DNA from: Selaginella moellendorffii
Taxonomy: Eukaryota; Streptophyta; Lycopodiopsida; Selaginellales; Selaginellaceae
Reading direction: 5' to 3'
Assembly (NCBI RefSeq): GCF_000143415.4
Contig: NW_003314320.1
Location: 63,425-127,424 of the forward strand
Length of the DNA stretch: 64,000 nucleotides
A model generated the notes under the pieces. That model saw nothing but the letters and a program-made list of their open reading frames with translations, had not been told where the DNA came from and searched no databases. Shown here one piece after another: positions 39,653 through 51,025 of this stretch (position 1 is its first letter; each line of letters starts with the position of its first letter). The position numbers and the translations under genes are program-made.

Positions 39653-39803
39653 CACGTGCTATATATGTCTAACGTCGCGCACGTGTGGTTTTTTTTTTCT
39701 CCTTTTTGCGGCGAAATTTTAAAACCTCGGCTCATCCTAAGATTAAAGAGCTAAAGTGTGAATAGTATCCCAAAATAACAAAAAAGAAAATATAAAACAC
39801 GTG
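39653..39803 (+). promoter_or_regulatory. Promoter of the dioxygenase gene with three G-boxes
   Basis: CACGTG occurs at 39653-39658, 39680-39685 and 39798-39803 within 150 bp, 176-326 bp upstream of the ATG. Such clustering of G-box/ABRE cores suggests control by bZIP or bHLH factors (ABA or light). TATAAA occurs near 39645 and 39791. Confidence 0.5.
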
Positions 39804-39978
39804 GTCATTTCCACCAATGAGAGTTTATTCGCTGGCATCATATCACTATCAATTCGCTTGCTCCTTCGCGCTCGCCCCTCTTCCTTTCTCTCTTTCTCTT
39901 CTCTCGTTCACATCTCTCTCATAAAGACCTGGTATTCGTCTTTAAGAAGCTCCCAGAGAGAAAGAGAAAGAGAGAGTG

Positions 39979-41292
39979 ATGGCTTCAAAGCCCATCCAAG
40001 CTCTAATTGAGCAGCTGCAAATTCACCAATCTCTTCCACAAGAGTACGTGCAGCCTCAAAAGATCCAGATCCAAGCTGCCGCCGGGGGCGCTCAAATTCC
40101 AGTGCTCGACTTGAGTGAATTCACGAGTAGCGCTGCTGCTGGTGGAAAGGAAGAATTCCTGCGAGAGCTGGATCAAGCTTGCCGGGAGTGGGGTGCTTTC
40201 CAGGTGAGCTCTCGATTTCCGTGCCTGGGAGTGAAAGTGATAAGAGCTAAAGTTTGTGTGTTTCGATTCTACTCCCTGGAAGGTGATCAACCATGGTGTT
40301 CCAAAGGATATCCTTCAAGGAATGCGAAACGCTGCAAAGCACTTCTACGACGTACCCGTGGAGGAGAAGATGAAGTACTTTGTCACTGTGTTTGACGGCC
40401 GGCCCATGCGCTACTCCACTAGCTTTGATTCTTCCCGCGACGTCATCCTTGAGTGGAAGGACGTTCTCCGCATCCCCGCTGAAGCGTCAGCTCTGGAAGC
40501 TGATAGTGTCTGGCCAGCCAAAGAACACCTCCCAAGGTTAGACTCTTCCATTCCAATCCAAGAGCTTGGTCTTTCTGCCTTTGATAAGAAAAAAGAGAAA
40601 TGGAGTTTTCTTCTTTCTTATGTAGAGATGCTGTGAATTCGTATGGAGGGCGAATCAATGACTTCGTGTCCGTGTTACTGGAAGCTATGACCGAAAGCTT
40701 GGAGCTTCCGGCGGGATACCTGAACGAAGAGTTGGCGGGACGCGAGAGGATTCTAGCCATGAATTTTTACCCGCCGTGTCCGGATCCCAATCAAGCAATC
40801 GGGCTTGGAGCTCACTCTGACGCTACTGCTCTCACAGTCATAGTCCAGAACCAAGTCAATGGTCTCCAATTGTTTCACAAGGACCATCAGTGGGTCACGG
40901 TGAAAATGCTTCCAGAGGCCCTTCTCGTGAACTTGGGTGATCAGCTCCAGGTATGTTGCAAAGATCTTGCTGCCCAAGAGTAGCAACTGTAGAGAGAACC
41001 TATCCAATCATTGATTTTGTTTGTGTAGATCATAAGCAATGGAAGATACCATAGCGTGGAGCACCGGGCAGTGGTAAACAAGGAGAAGCTCCGGATTTCA
41101 GTCGCGACGCTCATTGGCCCAGCCAAATCGTCGTCGATTGCTCCTGCTCCCCAGCTCGTCGACAAAACCCATCCAGCTCTCTACAAACCCGTTGTCTTCA
41201 AAGACTATTTGCTCAATTACATCAAGCTCGGCCTCAATACGCGTGGAGCGCTTCAAACCATCACCACTGCAAAAACAGAAGCCCAGAACTAG
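39979..41292 (+). CDS. 2-oxoglutarate/Fe(II)-dependent dioxygenase (plant DOXC class)
   Basis: Four exons: 39979-40203, 40283-40536, 40626-40950 and 41029-41292, giving 355 residues. The N-terminal DIOX_N domain has IPVLDLSEF and WGAFQVINHGVP. The catalytic jelly roll has NFYPPCPDPNQAIGLGAHSD with the Fe ligands H222 and D224, the distal H280 in YHSVEHRAVVN, and the 2-oxoglutarate-binding R290-x-S292 (RISVA). All five key residues are present. Enzymes of this class hydroxylate or desaturate hormones, flavonoids and other metabolites; the substrate cannot be assigned. The Ala/Gly-rich stretch before IPVLDL is unusual. Exon 4 alone is duplicated as pseudogenes at 42342-42597 and 62222-62476. 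Confidence 0.92.
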
Positions 41293-41640
41293 AAACTTAG
41301 GAGGTTTTCATAAGGAACAGAAAATGCCCCTGAATGGCATCTACTACACATACATATCATTTAGCATTTTCGTGTCGGTGATGGATTCATGCGGTGATAC
41401 ATTCATGAAAGATTCATGCCGATGTTCCATGGAACAATCTAATCTTTTACGTTTTTCGATATAGACAAAGCGATAAGGCCCTGCAGCCGCTCTTTGAGTG
41501 GCTCAGGTTTTCACTGGGCCCAATCGATTCCGGGCCTTCGATCAATTGGACGTTCATGATCTAAAACACTTGATTCAACATAATGACACGTGTTAAAAGA
41601 CATGTAGGATAGTGCCACATCAGCAAAATATTGCACCGGC
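41293..41640. other. 3' flank of the dioxygenase gene
   Basis: 3' untranslated region and spacer; no gene seen. Confidence 0.4.
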
Positions 41641-43560
41641 CATTCCACATCTGCTCTTTGGCACCAGAAATCCCAATAATTCCATCCATTTTTTAGTTGT
41701 TGCTGTAGATTCATTAAATTAGTTCTGAAGAGCTGGTACATGTGGGGGTACGTAGGAAAATTCTGGCTCCTATGTTTATATGCCCTTTTCAGGCAATTGG
41801 GGCCAGTCGACCCGGCAGCGCCATTCCGGGCCCAGGATCCTCAGGAAGAGCCTTGGCCGTACACATGGAAAAAAAGACAAATGTTAGAGATAAGATAGAT
41901 GGGTACTTAAGGCAAAGTAGGGTGAACTATGGCCTTTTAACTTAAAGCATGAAAACTAAACCCAAGACTGGAGAACTCTTAAATTCTCACTCAAATGAGT
42001 TTTATGATAGTTGCTTCTACTTACCCTTGGATGATCATGTTAAAAAGCTTGGCAGCATTTAACTTTCCGCAAATACTAAATTCCCTACAGTTTGTCAACC
42101 ATAAAGTAGTGAAGATGGAAAGAAGTTCTTAAACTCAAAGTTTTTTCCAGCATCTAAATTGATGCAACTAAAGACACAACATGCTAATGCCATGTAAAAT
42201 CTCAAAGGTGTTTGGAATAAATGTATTTTTTTATTTGTCATATTGTTTTTTTCACTATTTATTTGTCCAAGCACACTTTTAGATCATGAACACAGCAAAC
42301 AATAGCAAACAGTAGAATCCAATCATTGGTTTTGTTTGTGACCATAAGCAATGGAAGATATCATAGCGTGGAGCACCGGGCAGTGGTAAACAAGGAGAAG
42401 CTCCGGATTTCAGTCGCGACGCTCATGGGCCCAGCCAAATCGTTGCCGATTGCTCCTTCCCCCCAGCTCGTCCACATCCAGCTCTCTACAAACCCGTCGT
42501 CTTCAAGGACTATTTGCTCAATTACACCAAGCTCGGCCTAAACACGCGTGGAGCGCTTCAAACTATCGCCACTGCAAAAACAGAAGCCCAAATCTAGAAA
42601 ACTAAGTGGTTTTCTTAAGGCACATCAAATGCTAGCATCTACGATACATGCATACCATTTAGCATTTTTCGGTGATGGATTCATGCAGTGATAAGTTCAT
42701 GTGGAAAAGATTGTCGATGTTCCATGGAAGAATCCAATCCTCCACAAAGCGATAAGGCCCCGCGGCATTGACACGCCAAGTTGGTCTCAGTTCGAAAGTT
42801 TATTCTGACACGTCATTATCCAGCCCTACGTGGTCCTACGTGGCGTTGTGATCCAAATCAATATGGGACGTCATGCTCGCGGCATACTTTCGAAACATAA
42901 GAGGAATCTCGTCTCGTGGAACGCGATGCTCGCGGCATATGCCAAACGTTTGCCCAGCGTTTATGCGAAGTACGGCAGCAACCATTTACATCAGCGTAAG
43001 GAAGTTTTCTACAAAATGCCGGGAATGCGGGCACTGGTGTCAAAGCCGTGAAGAATCAAAACATGGCCTCGTCGACGAAGCAAACGATGTCTTCTCACAA
43101 ATGCCCGTTTGTGATCAAGTCTCGTGGAACTCAGCGTTTCACGAAAAAAGGCTTGGGCTTGGACGATCATGCTGCAGCGTTGAAGAAGCCAAATTATGTG
43201 CCTTTGTGATCAAGTCTCGTGGAACTCAGCGTTTCACGAAAAAGGGCTTGGGCCTGGACGATCATGCTGCAGCGTTGAAGAAGCCAAAACTATGTGCCGC
43301 TCAAGAGCTTTATCTCCACAAACCTCCTGCTCTTCGTGCTTCCAACCCCGCTATGCCGAAGAAGCTCGAACGTCCCTTGACAAAAGCGCTGCCGAGCATA
43401 GCTTAGCTTCGTGGACGATGGTTTCGCCCGCAATGCTCGCTGCAAATGCCACTTCCGGGCACATACATCGAGCAAAGAGGCTGTTCGATGCGATGCCCGA
43501 GCTGGATCTGTGGCCTGGACCGTGATGCTGGACATGCACGCCCAAAACAGCGACCCAGTC
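41641..43560. repeat. Segmental duplication, copy A
   Basis: Starts at the shared CCATTCCACATCTGCTCTTT-like block and runs nearly collinear with 61349-63490 (copy B), including the dead dioxygenase exon 4 and the PPR relic. Copy B has about 200 extra bases near 61830-62060; copy A has an extra tandem unit near 43107-43290. Confidence 0.8.
42342..42597 (+). pseudogene. Dead copy of dioxygenase exon 4 (copy A)
   Basis: Homologous to 41029-41292. The acceptor TGTAGATC has become TGACCAT, so the splice AG is lost, and a 7-bp deletion in the CTCGTCGAC-ACCC region shifts the frame. The VEHRAVVN and RISVA codons remain recognisable. Confidence 0.85.
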
Positions 43561-43565
43561 CACTA
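42872..43565 (+). pseudogene. PPR relic (copy A), from the gene at 8121-9998
   Basis: Contains NLVSWNAMLAAYAK, FYKMP, ANDVFSQMPVCDQVSWNSAF and AKRLFDAMPELDL pieces in the order of the 8121-9998 PPR gene but joined with large deletions and frameshifts. The unit CTCGTGGAACTCAGCG...GAAGAAGCCAAA is tandemly duplicated (about 43107-43195 and 43205-43290). Confidence 0.82.
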
Positions 43566-43589
43566 AGTAAGAAAGTGATTGTAATATAA

Positions 43590-44940
43590 AATCAGGGACA
43601 AGATCTTGCACAATCACAAGCACATTGTACTATATTTTCGCTTTTAAGAAAAACCTTACCCACCATACCAAGTATCGATAAGTTCTGCCGGGAAATCCTG
43701 TTGAAGTGTTTGGCCGCATATGCATGTTGAGTATTGAAACATGTTCTGATTGCAGAGGAAGATTTGAGCGTACTGTCACAAGATCCCCAATCAACATAAT
43801 GGCGTCACTTATTGAATCGAAGCAAATAAAAGATACGCACCTGAATAACGGATACGAAACGATGCAAGCTTGGAGCACTATGACTGACAATCTTGTTGTA
43901 TCTGGGTCAGAAAGCACAAAGAAAAGTGTGTTGAACATATCACAATATTTCACAATGGAGATGACAAACTCACAGTGTATCAATCTCGATTTGGCAGGTT
44001 GAAAGTCGGCGTGTAGTCATGACCAAAGCCTTCCAAAGTGATGCCTTATTCAAGAATTCCTGTCGTACCTCTACAGGAAGCAACCATTGTTGGAAGTGCA
44101 ACAACAATCTTGGGGAACGCCCTTGCTCTCTGTGATTGAAAATACATCAACCTGCGCTTGTGGACCATCTCTAAAGTGGGAGTCTTGCTATTCCTGTTTG
44201 CTTCATGTCTGTAAAGCTGATATAAATTCCTAGATGAGCCTGTAAAAGATTGTAAAAGCAAAGACAGACCTTGCTGGTCACACCAAACATCCTCAAAAGT
44301 CCAGCAGGGCCAAGTCTTCCTGGCACCCACCCTTTCTCGCTTTCACCAATCACATAATCAATCTCGAGTTGCTTAAAAGCAGACGAAAAAATCAAGGTAA
44401 GCCTTGACGTGGTTCTTCATTTTCCTAAAAACTCCATTTTCCCGCCGAAGATCACTGAATCGTGTTGAGGCCGAGATCGGCCGAGCTGCTGCTCTTGATC
44501 TGATCCATTGAGCGACCAATCTTCAGGGAGCATATGGCGCTACCATTCATCGTCCACGATGTCCAGCGGCATCCCCAGGCCAAGCCCTACCGAAGAACAG
44601 TGAGGGAGATCTCGCTCTCGGGCTCTCAATTTGATCACGCCAATGTTTCTGTATCAGTGTCTTCTTGCTGGAAAATGTACCACATCAGCTACAAGCGCCC
44701 GGGAATTCTACGGGGCTCTGGAGCGCGGCGAGATCACCACGGTCCTCGAGGAGGTACCGATCGAGTTATGGAGCTCCTTGAGTGTAAATTTCCAGGAGAA
44801 TGTAAGGCGCTGCTCGATTGAGCTCCACCGCGCGGCTAGTAGCGCGAGCGGCACGCCGCGCGTCCTCCGGCAGGATCCCAGCAGGCAGATCCAGTTATTG
44901 AGGCGATCGGGATAGAGCACCGTCTCCACCACGGCAGCAC
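43590..44940. pseudogene. Decayed collinear copy of the POLD1-APC13-COX5c-PPR end locus
   Basis: Same order and orientation as 5870-8300 but compressed from 2.4 kb to about 1.35 kb: POLD1 exonuclease-region and N-terminal pieces at 43590-44400, APC13 pieces near 44440-44570, COX5c near 44580-44800 (CTGGAAAATGTACCACATCA), and the PPR 3' end at 44800-44940. All frames are broken. Confidence 0.85.
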
Positions 44941-45090
44941 CCCCTTTTAGGGTGGGCCCCATTTGCTTATGCCACCTCATTGCTTAGATGGGCATGCCAC
45001 CTCATTATTATAAATTAAAGATTGTTCTAGTATATTATTTTAAATTATTTTTAAGTATTTAAATGTAAAAAATCAAATATATTATTTATT
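44941..45090. other. AT-rich spacer
   Basis: Sharp switch from GC-rich relic sequence to AT-rich sequence at about 44995. No gene. Confidence 0.4.
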
Positions 45091-45093
45091 TAA

Positions 45094-45468
45094 CTATAAA
45101 AGCATTATCTTGATTGTATAGCTTAATATGACTGCATAGAATATTAAATGCAGCTTCCTTTCGTCAATATATATTTTTCGCCAAATATATATTGACGAAA
45201 TCACCTCGTTGTAATGTGATAATACAAATATCACGACAAAAGTTGTACCAATTTGTTGCATATGCTCACTTTTAATACTACACTCAATGCAAACTTGATT
45301 TTGTAGCATTTTAATGCACCAACAATACATCACTCTCAGCATTTGAGCAAATGTGAGATTACTATTTGCAAACCATGTATTAGTTCTAAGAGATCTTATG
45401 GTAGTGCAATTTTTATAATTCCACTTTAAACCATCTTTACAACCTTGATTATCAGATCGATATCTCAT
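45094..45468 (-). mobile_element. Fragment of a Merlin/IS1595-like (ISXO2-type) transposase
   Basis: The frame reads a D-G-L-K-W-N-Y-KNC segment, then IRSLRTNTWFANSNLTFAQM and LRVMYCWC. This fits the N-terminal zinc-binding and helix region of ISXO2-like transposases (xDGFxWRC...RKGSWFxxSxLxxxxIL). The catalytic DDE part is not recognisable in the downstream AT-rich sequence. The assignment is by motif memory only. Confidence 0.45.
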
Positions 45469-45700
45469 TGGTCAAAAAAGTTGACTTTAATCCTTGACTT
45501 GGACGGCACATTGATTGCACCATCTTAGGTGTCCATGAAGATCAATTTTGTGGTAGAGTTTGATCCTCAAGAACAGCCCATCTTAGCTTTGCATCTGGAT
45601 GATTTCCTCAACAAAAAGGTGGTGGTGTTCAGCCTAGGGAAAAGAGTGTATGTGGAGAAGATGTGAGAGAGATTATGAACTAGCTTTGTGTTAGCTAATG
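45469..45700 (+). other. Unrecognised short coding-like stretch
   Basis: Bases about 45535-45663 read in one frame as DPQEQPILALHLDDFLNKKV, then VVFSLGKRVYVEKM and a stop. The composition looks coding but I recognise no family; it is probably a gene or transposon fragment. Confidence 0.25.
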
Positions 45701-46741
45701 CCTTATCCATTTTAATATTTATTGATAAATCTTGTTATGGAGTGTTTGGTTTTTATGAATATTCTTTATAAAAGAGTTATATTTGAATTTTTTTCATATA
45801 TTAAGTTTATCAGACATTTAAATTAAAGGAGTCATAACAAATTATGAGTTTGTCTTAACCAATCTAACAGGATCTTGAAATAATAATTATTGAGTTTTTC
45901 ACTTTATTAAAATAAAAGAGGAAAAATAAAAAGTTAGAGGCTTCTTAAAGTGAAAAGTGTTAAAATTATTTGTATGCCTAAAAAGTGATAAAATTATCTC
46001 TTTAATTTTTTTTTATATTTTAAATTAAATTAAAATATATTTTATAGATCTTCTAAATTATTTAAAGAAAAAATTCCAATATATAATTTATCATAACATT
46101 CTTAATTAAGAAGAAATATTACTATTACATATCATTATAATGCATCTAATATATGACTATATCAGTTCAACTTTATTTTAAAATAACTTTTTTCAAACTA
46201 TATAAATTGTTTATGGTACTTAATGTATTTAATAAGAAACTTACATTCATATAAGTAAAAATATCCTCTACCTATGTATCAATTAAGTAGTATGTAGCAT
46301 AAAATTTATGATTTTCTTCCAAACATTAATAACAAAATTAATGAATTGGCCATATTGTCAAAAAACCAAATTATATAATAGATTTTAATGCCTTTATCAT
46401 AGTGTTATGCACAAACTTCCATTAAATATTATTTTCTTCATATTGCATATATTAGCTATTAATAAAGTTACTAAAAGATGTTGTTTATCACTATTTGAAA
46501 CAATAAATTAAAAGTAAATATGATCAAAATTATTCTCTTTCTCTTTAAAAGAAGCTAATATGAATTTATAGATGCAAAGCCATGGCAGGTTTGAAAGAGT
46601 TTTTGGCATAAGCATAGGTAATGCACCTCATTTTTTTTAAAGGCTAACATTAAAAATACACTTAATATTGCAATTTTTAAATAAAAATTATACTTCTTAA
46701 AAAAGTAGAAAATATTTTAACAATCAGAATAATATATGTGT
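45700..46741. repeat. AT-rich inverted-repeat arm, left
   Basis: Reverse-complement similarity to about 59112-61300. The clearest match is 45874-45927 (CTTGAAATAATAATTATTGA and the AAAATAAAAGAGGAAA run) against 61072-61120. Another pair is AACAAAATTAATGAATTGG near 46330 against the complement near 59930. It could be the arm of a foldback-type DNA element. Confidence 0.65.
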
Positions 46742-46908
46742 TGTGAGGGCCAAATGTACGACTACGATGCTATATATTAATATTAGTGTAGTGAGATTTT
46801 GGTAGCTGTCGGATTGGTTTTAATCCGAACTACTCACTCCTATATATAAACTAGGTTTTTTGGGCTAATTGATATGTATATTCTCTTTCCATATTCCAAA
46901 CACTCACA
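46742..46908 (+). repeat. 5' LTR of the Ty3/gypsy element
   Basis: 167 bp, TGTGAGGGCC to ACTCACA, containing TATATATAAAC as a probable promoter TATA. By eye it differs from the 3' LTR at well over ten percent of positions. Confidence 0.8.
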
Positions 46909-47089
46909 GTGGTGAAGATGAGGGGCATCTTTCATTGTCCCTAAGGAGTGCTTGGATTTAGGATTTGGGTTTAGATCCAGCTTTTTCCATTTCCTTTCTT
47001 TTGTTTTTTCTTTTCAAGATTTTGATTTAGATCTAGCTTTTTGTATTGTTTAGATGTCCATTTCTTTCTAGCTTTTTGTCATTTCTCTT

Positions 47090-50000
47090 CTTTTGCTCTT
47101 TCCTTTTTGTTCATCTTCATGGCACATCAGCAATCTCCTCCTTTGACTCTGGAGTAATAGTTAGTACAATTGTTTGCTACTATGTGCTTGCAATGGAACA
47201 ACCAAACTCAGTTGATGGTGACATTCACGGCACGTGGTACAGTTCCTCTTGGTCTTGGTGCCAATCCTTGTATTTAGCTAAAGTTCTTTCGCGGGAATCC
47301 TGGGGATGATATGTACTATTGGTTTGATCATTTCATGGTGATTGCCACATATCATTCTTGGGATAATGCTTGATGTTTGCATGAGTTTTTCACGTGTTTC
47401 CAAGGGACAACATTGTAGTGGTACAATAGTTTGAGCGCAACCACTTATGAGGATTAGAGTGTTCTCCCAAACGTCTTCAAATGTGCATTCGGACGTTTCT
47501 AAAGTCTTTTGTTTCGTGCGGAGCCTAATATGTTGGAGCGGATCAAGCTAGGAATGTTATAGCTAGCACTTCGTCAAGATCTTGTCAGACTTACCCGTCC
47601 TTTAGCTCCACTTCCTATGGGTGATGGTCCTGTTTTAGTGGAGGTTGATACTGCTGTTGCTCGAGTTTAAGGACAAGGGCGAGGCTATGGTCATGGCCGT
47701 GATGTTTGGTGTTAAGCATGTGATAAAGTTGGTCATACTTATCGGCATTGTTAGCGTTGTCCAGATTGGCAACCACCATTTCTTAGGTGGAGACCTTGAC
47801 GTCAACAACGTCTTGTTGGTGCTGCTGTAGTGGAAGGTCTGGACACCGTGATGTATTTGGGAAACAAGGAGTCATGCAAGTAATGGAAGGACCTTGCATG
47901 AATAAGTCAATGACCCTTCCATATTTCTTTCGAGAGTATCATCAAGGGGTCCTCTCGGCACTGATTCATCCAGTGTTTACTTTCCAAGCTTGTTTTTATA
48001 ACAAACAATCTCCTATTATTCTCTCTGTGGTGGTTGATACAGGTTTGGGTTTATCTTCTATTGCTTGACCTGTTGCCACATGTTGCCGTCTACACTTGCA
48101 TCATGCAGCAAAACCAATTTTCATTTTTTATGGCAATGGCTGTACACATGCATGTGCACAGGATGAGGCAGACTTGATTGTGCGTGTGGGCAATTTTGAG
48201 CTTGAGTTACAGTCATTGAGGGTGGTGCCAAGTTAGGCTTTTGACCTCATCCTTGGTATAGATTGGTTGCAACGCAATGATGCCAAGTGTGATTTTAAGG
48301 CTTCTCCCCCTTGTCTCATACTTTCTTATGTTTCGTCAATTCCTCTCACTTCTGTATCTTTTCGTCCTTCTAATTCTACCTCTACTTCCATTACTTTTGT
48401 CCCCCCATTATTTCCTCCTATGTTTCCATCTTGTTTTGCTCTACCTTTTTCCAGTGTTGCAATAGTTGACCGGCTTATAAAGGAGCATTCTGATCTCTTT
48501 GAATTTGACTTATTGTCTAGGGCCAAAATTGCCACACGTCATTCGATTCCAACTAGAGATGCTCGTCCAATCAAGGTTGTTGTTCGTCATCGGTCACCCA
48601 AAGATATCAAGATTTTATATGCAAACGTTAAGGAGATGTTGGAGAAGGGTGTTATTTGGAAGTCGTAGAGTCCTTGGGCATGTGAACTTCACCTTGTGAC
48701 AAAGTCTGATGAGAGTGTTCGTTTCTGCATCAACTATCATCTGTTAAATGAAGTGACGATCCTAGATGTGTACCCTCTTCCCATTTGGTTTATATGAGTT
48801 TTTGGTAATGCCGTTTGATTTGAACAATGCTCCAACGACTTTCTAGCGAATGATAGACGAGGTTATTTGGAATATCCTGGAGGTAATTGTTGATTTCATT
48901 GATGATGTCTTGATCCACTCAGAGGGGACGTGGGAGTAGCATGTTCATGATGTTTGTAAAGTGTTGAATCGGCTACAGGACGTTGGTTTAAAGCTGAAGT
49001 GATTAAAGTGCGTGTTTGGATCCAAGGACACAACTTATCTTGGGTATTGTATTTTTTGTGAGGGTTTGCAAGTTAATCCTAACAAACTTATAACTGTTCT
49101 AAAGTTCTTTACTCCGAAGTGTGTGAATGATGTGTAGTGCTTCTTGGGCAAGATGCAATATCTTGGTCATTTTATGAATCATTTTTTTGATTGCATTGCA
49201 CCATTGAGAACATTGCTGAAGTCATCAACGTCATCTTTCATATGGTCTCCGGATTGTGAGTAAGCGTTTGTGGATCTCAAAGAGCTGTTGACGACTCCTC
49301 CGATTTTGGCATATCTGGACTACACTCGACTTTTTATTTTGCGCTTGGATACCTATGATATTGGTCTTGGAGGTGTGTTATTGCAAGAGAGCCCGAGTGT
49401 GCTTGGTCAGTGCCATCCCATTGCGTATACAAGCCGTACATTACAACCAATGGAGGTGAATTATTCCATGACAAAGAAGGAGTGTTTAGCAGTAGTTTGG
49501 GGTTTCGAGAAACTTTATGTATATCTACATGGTTCTCATATGTTACTTGAAGGTGACCATGTTGCCGTTACTTCATTATTGAAGTGAAAGAACCTAGTTG
49601 GTTGTACTACTCAATGGGCTTTGAAGCTTCAGATATATGATTTTGATATTGTTCATCACCCAGGGAGTTCTATGGCTGATGCTAATGCCCTTTCTCGAGC
49701 TCCTCTTCCTTCTCCACTATCTTCTCATGTTTCTGATGAGCCTATTGTTCTAGCATCTATGGATTTTCTAAATGAGGATTTTATGCCGTCGGCGGTTGTT
49801 GTACTTGATGTTCAATGTCCACAAGGCGCAAAACAAGATCTACTTTATCTTGATGAGGTTCGCGAGGCTTAAAAGATTGAGCCGTGGATTTGAAGGCTTT
49901 GAGATGGGTTTGAAAATCTTGCATCACTTACTGATGATTTGCCATTTCAGCATTTACATTCTTAATATCGCCTTAAAGACAGCCTTTTTTATTTTGTGGG

Positions 50001-51020
50001 GACAGATCCTGATAATCATTTATGACTGGTGGTGAGTTTTGTCTTGATTCTGCGGTTTCTCCGTACCTACCATGATTCTCCTATTCTAGGTGGGTATATG
50101 GGACATCGTCGTGTAATCGAGAAGCTACACAGATCTTTTTTTTGCCAAAGATATGATGGGATATTATCCGGTCTATGCGTAGTTGCATTTGGTGCCAAGC
50201 TTGTAATACTCCCCCTTGTGCCCCGGAAGGACGATTGGAGTTAATTGCAGTTTCCTGTTTATTTGAGTTGGTGGCATTTGATCTTATTGGACCTTTTCCA
50301 CGGTCAACTATTGGCAATGAGTATGTTATAATTGTTTTTGATTACTTGACTCGTTGGGTGGAAGTTGGTGCTTTTGCTAGTGCCTTTGCAACTGCTGTTG
50401 AATACTTCCTCCTCAATTGAGTGGTGTTCTAACATTCTTGTCTAGAACGGATTCTTTCGGATAATGGTCCCGCATTTATGGTTGAGGCATTTCATGTTTT
50501 GACATCTCGGTTGGAGATATGCCACACTTTCACGAGTGCTTATCATCCACAATCAAATGGTTTGGTGGAATGGCTCATTCAAACATTCAAAGGGATGATC
50601 GCGAAATATGTGAATTTCAGCATTTGAATTAGGATGGTTATTTGCTGTCTCTTCAGTATGAATATGTCACAAGGGTGTAGAGTTCTATTGATGCTTCACC
50701 ATATAAACTCCTATATGGTCATAATCTAATATTACCACCAGAGCTGGGTTTACCTTCGTAATTTGTAAGATCAATATTTGACAAACATTCTTCCACTTAT
50801 TCGAGCTAAGTCTGTTGAACACTTAGGTTGTGTACAAGTGGGACAACAACAATGTTACAACTCCCATCATCATCCACCTGTAGAGTACGAAGTGGATGAC
50901 TTAATGCTAGTCCATTTTCCCCATCTTACGGTACGTGGATTATCTAAGGGGCTCCTTGCTCAGTGGAAAGGACCGTATTGGGTGTTGCGGCAAATTGAAC
51001 TACAAGTTTATGAGGTTCGG
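47090..51020 (+). pseudogene. Gag-pol remnants of the Ty3/gypsy element
   Basis: Frames are broken by many stops and shifts. Visible pieces: a CCHC zinc knuckle with C-x2-C-x4-H-x4-C spacing near 47709-47750; a protease core VVDTG near 48027 and DLILGIDWL near 48245; reverse transcriptase with the FIDDVL active-site variant near 48893; RNase H (DYTRLFILRLDTYDIGLGGV, near 49300-49720); integrase zinc-binding region near 50050-50230; and the integrase DDE triad in FDLIGPFP (50279), SDNGPAF (50458) and SNGLVEW (50557). The pol order PR-RT-RH-INT is diagnostic of Ty3/gypsy. Not functional. Confidence 0.85.
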
Positions 51021-51025
51021 CATGT
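51021..51025. repeat. Target-site duplication GCATG, left
   Basis: GCATG directly before the nested element, repeated at 58745-58749 directly after it. Confidence 0.85.
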
